Positions 29,468 through 37,210 of a DNA stretch of 64,000 nucleotides are shown here, in pieces; within the stretch, counting starts at the first letter, position 1, and each line of letters begins with the position of its first letter. The position numbers and the translations under genes were made by a program. Origin of the DNA: Pedobacter riviphilus (GTDB lineage Bacteria > Bacteroidota > Bacteroidia > Sphingobacteriales > Sphingobacteriaceae). Under the pieces are notes generated by a model. The model saw only the letters and a list, made by a program, of their open reading frames with translations. It had not been told where the DNA came from and made no database searches. Where the stretch lies: positions 2,480,001-2,544,000 of the forward strand of contig NZ_CP061171.1 of NCBI RefSeq assembly GCF_014692875.1. The letters run 5' to 3'.

Positions 29468-29499
29468 CCGGAAGCGTTGTCGCGCTTTCGGTTTTTTTT
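29468..29499 (+). terminator. Terminator-like hairpin on the plus strand, antisense to the operon
   Basis: ccggaagcg and cgctttcgg form a 9-bp stem with one G.U pair, followed by eight T residues on the plus strand. No plus-strand gene ends here: the flanking genes (FecR and SusC) are both on the minus strand, in the 207-base gap between them. It could end an antisense transcript, or on the minus strand act as a processing or stability hairpin. Confidence 0.45.
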
Positions 29500-29605
29500 C
29501 AAGGTACTTGGCTAAATTTCTGGTAGTTTTTTCATCATAAAGTTTAGTTAGTTTGTAAATTGGTTGGTTGATTTTTGTGGCTGTTTTAAGAAAAGCCGTT
29601 CTTTT

Positions 29606-30724
29606 TTAATTTCCAGTTACTGTTAGTACCTTACCCTTAGCATCAATATGAACATGGTTCAGTTCTAATATTTTAAAAACCTCGGCAAGGTTGCTGTTCT
29701 TCGGTATTTCGCCTACATATTTTTCTGATGTAATTTTGCCCTGATAAACTACATCTACATCATACCAGCGCGAAATCTGCCGCATAATAGTTTGGAGATC
29801 ATCATTATCAAAAGAGAAAATATTATTTTTCCAGGCCATTTCTTTATCTATATCTACTTGCTCATTGATAGATAATCTGGCACTATTTGCATTCAACAAC
29901 GATTGCTCACCTGGGTGCAGATTTACCGAACCCGATGTAGCACTCACTTTTACGGCGCCTTCTAACAAAGTGGTTTTAACGATGTTCTCATCGCTATAGG
30001 CATTAATATTGAAATGTGTGCCTAAAACTTCAACCGTTTGCGCATCTGTTTTTACCTTAAAAGGGCGTGTATGGTCTTTCGAAACTTCGAAATAGGCCTC
30101 TCCATTTAACTCCACGAGCCTTTCATTTTTTGCAAAAACATAAGGATACTTTAACGTTGTGGCTGCATTAAGCCAAACTTTTGTTCCATCGGGCAAACTT
30201 ACCTGATATTGTCCGCCTCGTGGCGTGGCAATTGTATTTGAGCCTGTTGCTGCTGCATTTGGTATTTCTTTAATGATATATTCGAGCTGGCCGTTTTTAG
30301 CCTTCCGGATTACAATACCATTCTGATTGGCAATCTGACCATTTTTAGCATCATCAAGGTCAACAACAGTTCCATCGGCCAGTGTAAGTACCGCTTTATG
30401 TTTGCCAGGAAGAATATCTTTTAATTCGGTTTTGGCAGTTAATGGGGTCGCATTGCGCTGTACCATAAAATAAATTCCCAAACTCATACATACAACAATA
30501 CTAGCCGCAATGGCAAGCCGTTTAACAGTAACCGATTTTAAAGATCTATTGCGAGGACTTAATTGGTTCCAAACTTCTTGTTTACTGGATGTTATAAGTG
30601 AATGGTTAGGCGCTTCTTTTTGAAAAGGGAGCTGAAGGTACCAATCTTCAACAATAGCCATTTCTTCGGGCGTACAGTTACCGGCAAGATATTTATCTAA
30701 AAGCTTTTTCGCATTTTTCTCCAT
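29606..30724 (-). CDS. FecR-family anti-sigma factor
   Basis: This 372-residue inner-membrane protein has an N-terminal cytoplasmic sigma-binding part (LLDKYLAGNCTPEEMAIVEDWY), one membrane helix near residues 70 to 88 (LAIAASIVVCMSLGIYFMV) and a periplasmic FecR domain (VSLPDGTKVWLNAATTLKYP, RLVELNGEAYFEV). The C-terminal DUF4974-type domain (FSFDNDDLQTIMRQISRWYDVDV) resembles STN and probably contacts the STN domain of the receptor encoded next. It should hold the sigma factor inactive until the receptor is loaded. It lies between the sigma gene and the SusC gene in the same direction. Confidence 0.93.
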   Translation of the reverse strand: MEKNAKKLLDKYLAGNCTPEEMAIVEDWYLQLPFQKEAPNHSLITSSKQEVWNQLSPRNRSLKSVTVKRLAIAASIVVCMSLGIYFMVQRNATPLTAKTELKDILPGKHKAVLTLADGTVVDLDDAKNGQIANQNGIVIRKAKNGQLEYIIKEIPNAAATGSNTIATPRGGQYQVSLPDGTKVWLNAATTLKYPYVFAKNERLVELNGEAYFEVSKDHTRPFKVKTDAQTVEVLGTHFNINAYSDENIVKTTLLEGAVKVSATSGSVNLHPGEQSLLNANSARLSINEQVDIDKEMAWKNNIFSFDNDDLQTIMRQISRWYDVDVVYQGKITSEKYVGEIPKNSNLAEVFKILELNHVHIDAKGKVLTVTGN

Positions 30725-30868
30725 TAAAAAAGAAGTTTGTCAGGTTGATTAATGTATATACGGCTAAGGTATAGTCCTGGGGGTATCAGAAAATTATTTT
30801 TTTTCAGAGTAATTCCAATATAGCTTAATCTAAAGAAAAAAAACTCACTTAAACATGCTTACAGCAGG

Positions 30869-31453
30869 TTACCGGTAAATTTTAAAAAGGAAAGCAACGT
30901 AAATAACTACTCCCAACCTCGATTTAAGAATTCGTAGCGCTTTTTTAACCTGCGTTTTAACCGTTAACTCAGAAAGCCCTAATTCGAGTGCAATTTCTTT
31001 ATGCGATTTATGCTCTTTGCGACTTAAAATAAATATTTCGCGCATTTTGGGTGGCAAAGCATCAATTTCCTGTTCAATTAATAGCGCCATTTGCTTTTCA
31101 CGCACCATATAATCAGTCAATACGTGGTCTTGATCTATATAATCCTGTAAAGAATCGACGTATTTACTTTCTACTTTTTGATGTGCAAATACATCCAGCA
31201 CACGGTTACGTACGGATGTATATAAATATGCTGATAAATTACCGTCAGGCGCTACCTGTAAACGTTTAACCCAAAGTGATTCGAACAGTTGGTGTAATAC
31301 ATCTTTCGCCTCTTCATCATCGTTTAAGCGTTTGCTGGCATGGATGAAAAGTAATCCATAAAAGCGGTTATAAATTTCGGTAAAGGCCAGTTCATCACCT
31401 TGTGTTAACAAGAATGCCAATTCACTATCAGAATATGAACCGTAAACACGCAT
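30869..31453 (-). CDS. ECF RNA polymerase sigma-70 factor
   Basis: I take the ATG at 31453 as start (194 residues) because region 2 begins directly afterwards; an in-frame ATG at 31483 would add ten hydrophobic residues. Sigma region 2 is seen in ELAFTEIYNRFYGLLFIHA and DVLHQLFESLWVKR. Region 4, with its HTH, is in LPPKMREIFILSRKEHKSHKEIALELGLSELTVKTQVKKAL. This is the FecI-like type paired with FecR. It should drive the downstream SusCD operon and often its own gene. A 144-base gap to fecR suggests a possible separate promoter there. Confidence 0.92.
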   Translation of the reverse strand: MRVYGSYSDSELAFLLTQGDELAFTEIYNRFYGLLFIHASKRLNDDEEAKDVLHQLFESLWVKRLQVAPDGNLSAYLYTSVRNRVLDVFAHQKVESKYVDSLQDYIDQDHVLTDYMVREKQMALLIEQEIDALPPKMREIFILSRKEHKSHKEIALELGLSELTVKTQVKKALRILKSRLGVVIYVAFLFKIYR

Positions 31454-31763
31454 AGAAATCACGCAAAGATAATACAAATACAATCGGTTTCATCGGCTTG
31501 TACCAGGACTTATCTTGTTTATCTCTTGATATTTGCATTTTTTTTACATAAATCAGCGTATTTTACGACCTAAAAAAAAGAAACAAAGCAATTCTCAAAG
31601 CCTTTGTCATTAAAAAAAGATAAAAAACGGTACTTATAACAATTATTGCATTTCGATTGATGAAATACCAACAGATAGATTAAGCGTTTTTAACCACGGA
31701 TCCACATACTGATAAACACGGATTTGTATCTGTCTCAAAAGTTATAAAATTAATATATAAGCC

Positions 31764-32255
31764 TTAAACATTATGGCTTAATATTGCGGCATACGCTAGC
31801 AGTACAATACAGATAAATGAGGCGATGGTTCTGATCCGATGGAATAAATTCCAGCTTGGCTCAAATTTTTCGCGCAATGCAGTTAATTCTGTTGCACCAA
31901 GTTTATCAAGATCTGCTCCATCCAATAGGTTGTTGAGCGGTACATTACCAATTATCGTAACCAGAAAAACACCACCAAAATATAATAAGGTTGCCGCCAA
32001 AAGCAAGTAAAACACCATAGGCTGCTCTCTAAAAAACCAAACACTTATGGGTAATATCACTAGCGTACCCATAAAAGAAATAAAAAAAAGCGGATTTAAA
32101 ATAGCCCGGTTGATTGATTGCATCGCTTGTAAAAAAGAAGCATCAGAAAGGCGTGCAAGGCCCGGGATAACTGAACAGGAGTACGCATAAAAGAGGCCAC
32201 CAATAAGTGCAGTAGAAACTGTACTCAACAAAAGAACCAAGGTTTTGAAATTCAT
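31764..32255 (-). CDS. DUF1772 (anthrone oxygenase-like) membrane protein
   Basis: The 163-residue product has four predicted membrane helices: LVLLLSTVSTALIGGLFYAY, LFFISFMGTLVILPISVWF, FYLLLAATLLYFGGVFLV and the C-terminal TIASFICIVLLAYAAI. The signature parts are GLFYAYSCSVIPGL and VPLNNLLDG. Such proteins are usually small inner-membrane proteins of unknown function, although fungal relatives act as anthrone oxygenases. The start at 32255 is the second Met. A long palindrome 72 bases upstream may be an operator. Confidence 0.85.
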   Translation of the reverse strand: MNFKTLVLLLSTVSTALIGGLFYAYSCSVIPGLARLSDASFLQAMQSINRAILNPLFFISFMGTLVILPISVWFFREQPMVFYLLLAATLLYFGGVFLVTIIGNVPLNNLLDGADLDKLGATELTALREKFEPSWNLFHRIRTIASFICIVLLAYAAILSHNV

Positions 32256-32326
32256 AAACAATTGCTTTAAAAATACCCGTACCCGAAAGGTATTACGAAT
32301 TTAAGCAAAAACGTTATCCGAAAAAA

Positions 32327-32361
32327 TCCTATCTAAAAATAGAGCGCTAATTTAGATAGGA
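32327..32361. promoter_or_regulatory. 11-bp perfect inverted repeat upstream of the DUF1772 gene
   Basis: tcctatctaaa (32327-32337) and tttagatagga (32351-32361) are perfect complements around a 13-base centre. The site is 72 bases before the DUF1772 start on the minus strand and has no T tract. A regulator operator is therefore more likely than a terminator, though a structured 5' UTR is also possible. Confidence 0.4.
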
Positions 32362-32557
32362 AAGAGAGATAATCCAGATATGAAAAGTTAATAGGTAGAT
32401 GCTAATGAAAATAATACTTATTGCTGCCAAACAAAACACCGTTTGGATTAAGGTTTCTACATTTTATTGTTCACATACGCAAGATCGTATTCTGTCCTTA
32501 ATTTTAAGCACTAGTTTACACAGATCGGTCTGTTTTCGTTACAGATCGGTGCAAATG

Positions 32558-32779
32558 TTAATCAAACCCTACAGCCAGTACTACAATATTAGTTGCCTGG
32601 CACCCCACCTGCCCCTGTTCTAAATTAAAGCGAACCTTGGTTCCTACCTGTAAAGAAGGCCGGTAAATCCCTATCAATTTCTGGTTATCTGCATAAATCA
32701 TTTCTTTTCCACCATCGGGGGCGATAAATCCGAAACCTCTTACCGGATTGTACCATTTAATCACTCCTGTATACATCAT
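32558..32779 (-). CDS. Cold-shock-domain protein
   Basis: This 73-residue single-domain protein is of the CspA type. It has the nucleic-acid-binding RNP motifs in slightly diverged form: GVIKWYNPVRGFGFIAPDGG stands for the usual KGFGFI motif. The second motif is weak (EMIYADNQKL), and VGTKVRFNLEQGQVGCQATNI matches the last strands. It probably binds single-stranded RNA or DNA. The replaced aromatic residues in the second motif suggest altered binding. It is monocistronic and divergent from the LytTR regulator. Confidence 0.8.
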   Translation of the reverse strand: MMYTGVIKWYNPVRGFGFIAPDGGKEMIYADNQKLIGIYRPSLQVGTKVRFNLEQGQVGCQATNIVVLAVGFD

Positions 32780-32899
32780 AAAGCTCTTTTTACCTTAAAT
32801 TAGCCAATATCAAGAAAATTTGAGGCAAAACAGGACAAAGCGTTCTATTTTCGGTATGAAAAGGTGTAATTTCGTTATGTATACAAAGAAGATTAACAA

Positions 32900-33625
32900 A
32901 TGATTAAGTGTATAGCCATTGATGACCAGCAAAACTCGATTTCGGGTCTTGAAAAATACATAGCAGACACCCCAAATATGAAGCTCCTGGCTAGCTACAC
33001 CGATCCGATGGTGGCTTTGAACGAACTGAAAAAGATTGATCAGGTAGATGTGATATTTATGGACATTCAAATGCCACAGATTTCGGGCATCGAACTTTCT
33101 AAAGCAATCCGTTCCAAAACCCGGAAACTGATATTTACCACCTCACATGAGGAATATGCCTTTGAGGCATTCGAGGCAGAAGCAGATGCATATTTACTTA
33201 AACCTTACGGTTATGCTAAATTTGCTTTAACCGTAAACCGCGTTTTTGAGGAAGAAATAGAAAATATAGAACAGGAAACTTATTTCTTGGTCAAAAACAA
33301 ATCAGAAAACCACAAAGCAGTTTTAGTGCGTTATGCAGATATCATAGCTTTTGAAAGTTTCCACAACTACATTAAAATCCACACCACAGAGAAAGTAATT
33401 ATTGCTTATTTAAGTTTGAAAGATGTTAAAGAACAACTGAACATTAAAAAGGGCTTTATCCAATTGCATAGAGGTTATATTATTTCCATCAATCATATTT
33501 TACATGTAGAGGGAACAAGGGTAACATTATCTAACCATGTTAGCTTTACAGTGGGCGATCTTTACTACAATGATTTCCGCGATTTCTTTACCGACAAACT
33601 TATTACCAGTAAACGTAAAGCATAA
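32900..33625 (+). CDS. LytTR-family response regulator
   Basis: The 241-residue product has a receiver domain (residues 1 to about 120) with acidic pocket IDDQQN, phospho-acceptor in IFMDIQMP and Lys in YLLKPYG. A LytTR DNA-binding domain follows (about 138 to 238: YADIIAFESFHNYIKIHT, FIQLHRGYIISINHI). In this phylum such regulators usually pair with a 7TM histidine kinase of the LytS type, but none is adjacent, so it is an orphan here. Targets are unknown. Confidence 0.92.
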   Translation: MIKCIAIDDQQNSISGLEKYIADTPNMKLLASYTDPMVALNELKKIDQVDVIFMDIQMPQISGIELSKAIRSKTRKLIFTTSHEEYAFEAFEAEADAYLLKPYGYAKFALTVNRVFEEEIENIEQETYFLVKNKSENHKAVLVRYADIIAFESFHNYIKIHTTEKVIIAYLSLKDVKEQLNIKKGFIQLHRGYIISINHILHVEGTRVTLSNHVSFTVGDLYYNDFRDFFTDKLITSKRKA

Positions 33626-33649
33626 AGAACAAAATCAGCGCATAAAAAG

Positions 33650-33802
33650 AAAAAGCTGTATCATAAAATAAGTTTTTTAAGATTTGTCACATTAAGCCCG
33701 TCGAAATGCCTTAAACTGCGTTATGGCAGATCCTTCGACAGGCGCTCCGTAGGAGTCCTTTGGACAGGATGACAATTCTATATTTATGATACAGCCTTTT
33801 TT
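33650..33802. repeat. MITE-like element with 11-bp terminal inverted repeats
   Basis: gctgtatcata (33655-33665) and tatgatacagc (33785-33795) are perfect inverted repeats flanked by A and T tracts, about 120 bases apart. Inside are tccttcgacaggcgctccg and the related tcctttggacaggatgac. No gene is present. It could be a small non-autonomous mobile element or a dispersed palindromic repeat; it may also act as terminator for the LytTR gene and for the convergent histone-like gene. Confidence 0.5.
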
Positions 33803-33816
33803 AAAGCGAAAACAAA

Positions 33817-33996
33817 TTATTTAGCGCTATTTTTTTTATCAGTTACTTCAGCTCTAATTTCTTGGGCTAAAACTTTTAGGTCTTGCATTGCTTTACGTAC
33901 ACGTGTACCTGCAGCAGCATTACCACCATCATAAAATTTAGTTACGTCTGCTTCAACAGAAGAGATTAGATCTTGCACTTTTTTAAATTTGTCCAT
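33817..33996 (-). CDS. Histone H1-like small basic protein
   Basis: A 59-residue ORF starts at an ATG at 33996. It reads MDKFKKVQDLISSVEADVTK, then FYDGGNAAAGTRVRKAMQDL, then KVLAQEIRAEVTD. This matches the short proteins of Bacteroidota annotated as histone H1 (Hc1-like), with the conserved core AGTRVRKxMQDLKxLAQxIRxEV. Such proteins are abundant and thought to bind DNA in the nucleoid. It is monocistronic, with an A+T-rich promoter region between it and the AraC-type regulator. Confidence 0.88.
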   Translation of the reverse strand: MDKFKKVQDLISSVEADVTKFYDGGNAAAGTRVRKAMQDLKVLAQEIRAEVTDKKNSAK

Positions 33997-34294
33997 AATT
34001 TTTCTTTTATAGGATGCTAAACATCCATTAATTAAATAATATTCCTTTCCGCTTACAATAAACGGGCCGCAAAACTATTGCTTTTTATAAATTAAACAAA
34101 CGTTTATGCCAAATCATTATTGCAGATAGTATAAAAAGGCCAATAAAACATAAGGACAGCCAGTTGCTGGCACTAATCTTATTTTTGATAAGCTATCTCA
34201 TTTTTAACATTTTGCAAATGGCACGTTTTATAATAAAATATTTTACAATCAGGGGAATTTAAATTAACAATTATATTTTATCTTGGTTGGAAAT

Positions 34295-35506
34295 ATGCAG
34301 TCTCTGAATCTTCTCGTTAGCACCAGTTGTTTATTCTTACTTTTATTTTCTATGCATCTTTTTTTTGCAAAAAGAGGAAATAAACTGCTTAACATTCTGC
34401 TTTCGGTTATATTTTTTGCCCGATTTGGCCAGATTTTAACCTCATTGCTCTTTAAATCGGGCCAGCCTTATGCTTTAGCCTTTTTTCATCAAACTTTTAC
34501 TCCGTTTTATTATGCTGCTCCGGCCTGCTTTTACCTCTACATAACAGGTTTTCTTCAAGATCGTAAAAATTTACAAAAAATAGAATGGCTTCATTTTGTA
34601 CCTGCCTTGTTAGCCATTATCCACGTTATCCCCTGGCATTTCTCTACAACGCTCAATTGGAATTTAATAGGAAGCCAATTAGCCGAAAACGGTTACTTCT
34701 CGCTAAAAGCAAAAAGTGGCCTGTTTCCTCCGTATTTTCATTATTTATTTAGGCCAGTGCTTGTATTTGGATATTTATGCCTTACCTGGGTTGCCGTACT
34801 CCGTTTAAAAAACAAACCACAACAGATACTCGAAGGTGAAGGCAGAAAATGGATCATCTTTTTTCTTCGGATCGCCACCTTTTTCCAGTTGTTTAGTTTG
34901 GTGCCTATTATTTTAAGAAGCTTACACATCCCATATGTGAACGCTTCATTTATTGTACTTAACTGTTTAGCATTATTAGTCATTTTATTGTATGCACTCC
35001 ACAAGCCTTATATTTTTTATGGCTATTTGCTGGTGGCTGTAGACTGGACTAAAAAACCTGCAACTAAGAAATTAGAAACCAACCAAGCGGAAACTGATGC
35101 CCCCTTACTTTCCTCATCAGAAAAAGATCTAAAACCTACAATTGCAACAGTCAAAAAAATTAATCTTTTAGATGCACAACTGTCTGACTATGCCTTTGCG
35201 ATGAAAGAAATAATGGAACGGGAACAACTTTATCTGCTTCACAACTTTCAGATTATCGATCTGGCAGCAAAACTCAACATCCCTATACACCACTGCTCTT
35301 TCGTAATTAACAAACATATCGGCAAAAATTTCCGCGATTGGATAAACAGTTACCGGGTTGATCATTTTTTAAAACAATACCCCCTAAAATCAGATAAAAT
35401 AACCATCGAAGCCATCGCCTCCGAAGCTGGTTTTAAAAACCTGGCTACATTTTATAATGCATTTAAAAAAGAAACAGGCGTAATGCCAACCACCTATTTT
35501 GCATAA
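34295..35506 (+). CDS. AraC-family regulator with N-terminal membrane domain
   Basis: From the ATG at 34295 (preferred over a TTG 12 bases upstream) the product has 403 residues. About six to seven membrane helices fill residues 1 to 245 (LLVSTSCLFLLLFSMHLFF, LLVILLYALHKPYIFYGYLL). A cytoplasmic linker follows, then an AraC HTH domain (about 290 to 403) with FQIIDLAAKLNIPIHHCSFV, NFRDWINSYRVDHFL and IEAIASEAGFKNLATFYNAF. Membrane-anchored AraC proteins of this shape are common in this phylum and probably sense an extracellular or membrane signal. The target is unknown. Confidence 0.88.
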   Translation: MQSLNLLVSTSCLFLLLFSMHLFFAKRGNKLLNILLSVIFFARFGQILTSLLFKSGQPYALAFFHQTFTPFYYAAPACFYLYITGFLQDRKNLQKIEWLHFVPALLAIIHVIPWHFSTTLNWNLIGSQLAENGYFSLKAKSGLFPPYFHYLFRPVLVFGYLCLTWVAVLRLKNKPQQILEGEGRKWIIFFLRIATFFQLFSLVPIILRSLHIPYVNASFIVLNCLALLVILLYALHKPYIFYGYLLVAVDWTKKPATKKLETNQAETDAPLLSSSEKDLKPTIATVKKINLLDAQLSDYAFAMKEIMEREQLYLLHNFQIIDLAAKLNIPIHHCSFVINKHIGKNFRDWINSYRVDHFLKQYPLKSDKITIEAIASEAGFKNLATFYNAFKKETGVMPTTYFA

Positions 35507-35543
35507 TAATTAAGCCGTTAACCCGTTTATAGCCATTTTTTAG

Positions 35544-35564
35544 TCTAACGATCGTATCGTTAGA
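35544..35564. promoter_or_regulatory. Palindromic operator candidate before the Crp/Fnr gene
   Basis: tctaacgat-cgt-atcgttaga is a perfect 9-bp inverted repeat with a 3-base centre. The loop is too small for a good hairpin, so a dimeric regulator site is more likely. It lies about 130 bases before the Crp/Fnr start and 38 bases after the AraC-type gene. Confidence 0.4.
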
Positions 35565-35696
35565 GGCCACAACCGCTCTGCATTTCATCAAATACTGAAA
35601 TACCAGGTACTTTTGGTTTCAGATCATCATATGATTATGGTGTTTCTAAATGAGAATGCTTTTATCCATTCTCAAAAATCTAAACAAGCTTTAATT

Positions 35697-36308
35697 ATGT
35701 CTTATTCAACATCATTTTTGCGCCCGCTTTTTGATTATATCGCGCAATTCTATCCATTATCTGAAGCCCTTAAAGCCGAATATGAAAAATCTTGTAAGCT
35801 CATCCACGTTAAAAAGAATAAACATATTCTTTCACCAATAGACAGTAACGCCTCGCTGTATTTTTTGGTAAACGGTCTTGTACGTGGTTTTGTGCGCGAT
35901 GGTAAAAAAGATATCAGCACCTGGTTTAGCTTTGGAAATGAATTAATAGGTGCCATACGTCATCCCGATCAGCAACCTAGTAATTCTATAGAGTATCTTC
36001 AGGCCCTGGAAGAATCTCAACTCATCTGCATTCCATATAGCTTTATCGATGTGATGTATACCAACTATCCGGAGGCTAACTTCATTGGCAGAAAGCTGCT
36101 GGCACTTCATTATTATGCGGCATCAGAAAGATCAATCCTGGCGAGGATACCCAAAGCAATGAGCAGGTACCGTAAACTACAGGAAAGCGGTTTGGATATT
36201 ACCAGAATACCGCAGCGATACCTGGCCAGCTACCTTGGTATGCGCCTGGAAACCCTGAGTAGAATCAGAAATAAAGTTTTAGCACTCGATTACCGGTTAT
36301 GCTCTTAA
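35697..36308 (+). CDS. Crp/Fnr-family transcriptional regulator
   Basis: I place the start at the ATG at 35697 (203 residues, MSYSTSFLRPLFDYI), because the upstream in-frame codons from 35613 do not look like the family. Residues 1 to 120 are a cyclic-nucleotide-binding-like jelly roll (LYFLVNGLVRGFVRDGKKDIS, WFSFGNELIGA). Residues 150 to 200 hold a HTH (ITRIPQRYLASYLGMRLETLSRIRNK). The cNMP phosphate-binding residues are not well conserved, as in most Bacteroidota members, so the effector is unknown. Confidence 0.87.
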   Translation: MSYSTSFLRPLFDYIAQFYPLSEALKAEYEKSCKLIHVKKNKHILSPIDSNASLYFLVNGLVRGFVRDGKKDISTWFSFGNELIGAIRHPDQQPSNSIEYLQALEESQLICIPYSFIDVMYTNYPEANFIGRKLLALHYYAASERSILARIPKAMSRYRKLQESGLDITRIPQRYLASYLGMRLETLSRIRNKVLALDYRLCS

Positions 36309-36397
36309 TTTAGCTACAAACACTCTATCATTCAGCCATTCCACCATTCAGTTCTTCGCCTTTTTTCCTTTTCGCTTCTTTTGCTAAATTTGCAGCA

Positions 36398-37197
36398 ATG
36401 ATTTTATATAAAACTAACGAAGAAGTAGAGCTGATGCAGATCAGTGCCTTACTGGTGAGCAATACCCTTGCAGAAGTAGCTAAAATATTAAAGCCAGGTA
36501 TTACAACCCTCGAGATTGATAAAATAGCTAACGAATTTATACTTGATAATGGTGCTGTTCCTTCCTTTTATAACTATAATGGCTTTCCTTTTCATATCAT
36601 CACCTCGGTAAACGATGTGGTTGTGCATGGCTTTCCAACTAAAGATGAATTGAAAGATGGTGATATTATCTCAGTAGATGTGGGTACCATAAAAAACGGT
36701 TTTCACGGCGATCATGCTTATACCTTTATTATAGGCGAAGTATCGCAAGCGGTATTAAACCTGGTAAAAACGACTAAAGAATCACTTTTTCTGGGTATTA
36801 AAGAAGCTGTTGTGGGTAAACGCATTGGCGATATTGGTGCAGCTATCCAAAATCATAACGAAAAGCAGGGTTATGGCGTAGTAAGAGATCTGGTAGGCCA
36901 TGGCTTAGGGAAAGATATGCACGAAGATCCACAGGTACCGAATTATGGAAGGAAAGGCAATGGTTTACTATTAAGAGAAAATCTGGTACTGGCCATAGAA
37001 CCAATGATAAATATGGGCAAAAAAGATGTTTTTCTTGACGAAGACGGTTGGACGATCAGAACGGCTGATGGAAGTCCATCTGTGCATTTTGAACATGATG
37101 TTTGCATCAAAAAAGGCGAAGCACTTATTCTTTCTGATTATGCCCTATCGAGGCCGCAGAAAAGCAGAACAATAACCTCAATACTTCTTATTACTAA
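36398..37197 (+). CDS. map: Methionine aminopeptidase, type I, frameshifted near its end in this sequence
   Basis: The enzyme removes the N-terminal Met from new proteins. All five metal ligands are visible: Asp in VDVGTIKNGFHGDHA (two), His in GHGLGKDMHEDP, Glu in AIEPMINMG and Glu in VHFEHDV. The frame as read runs on to 37231 with an odd tail. Adding one C to the ccc at 37143-37145 gives DYAPIEAAEKQNNNLNTSYY and a stop at 37197, the ending expected for this group, so the natural protein is about 266 residues. The gene is normally essential, which argues for a sequencing error. It is convergent with the beta-galactosidase gene, 13 bases away. Confidence 0.93.
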
Positions 37198-37210
37198 TAT
37201 AAGGGATGCG

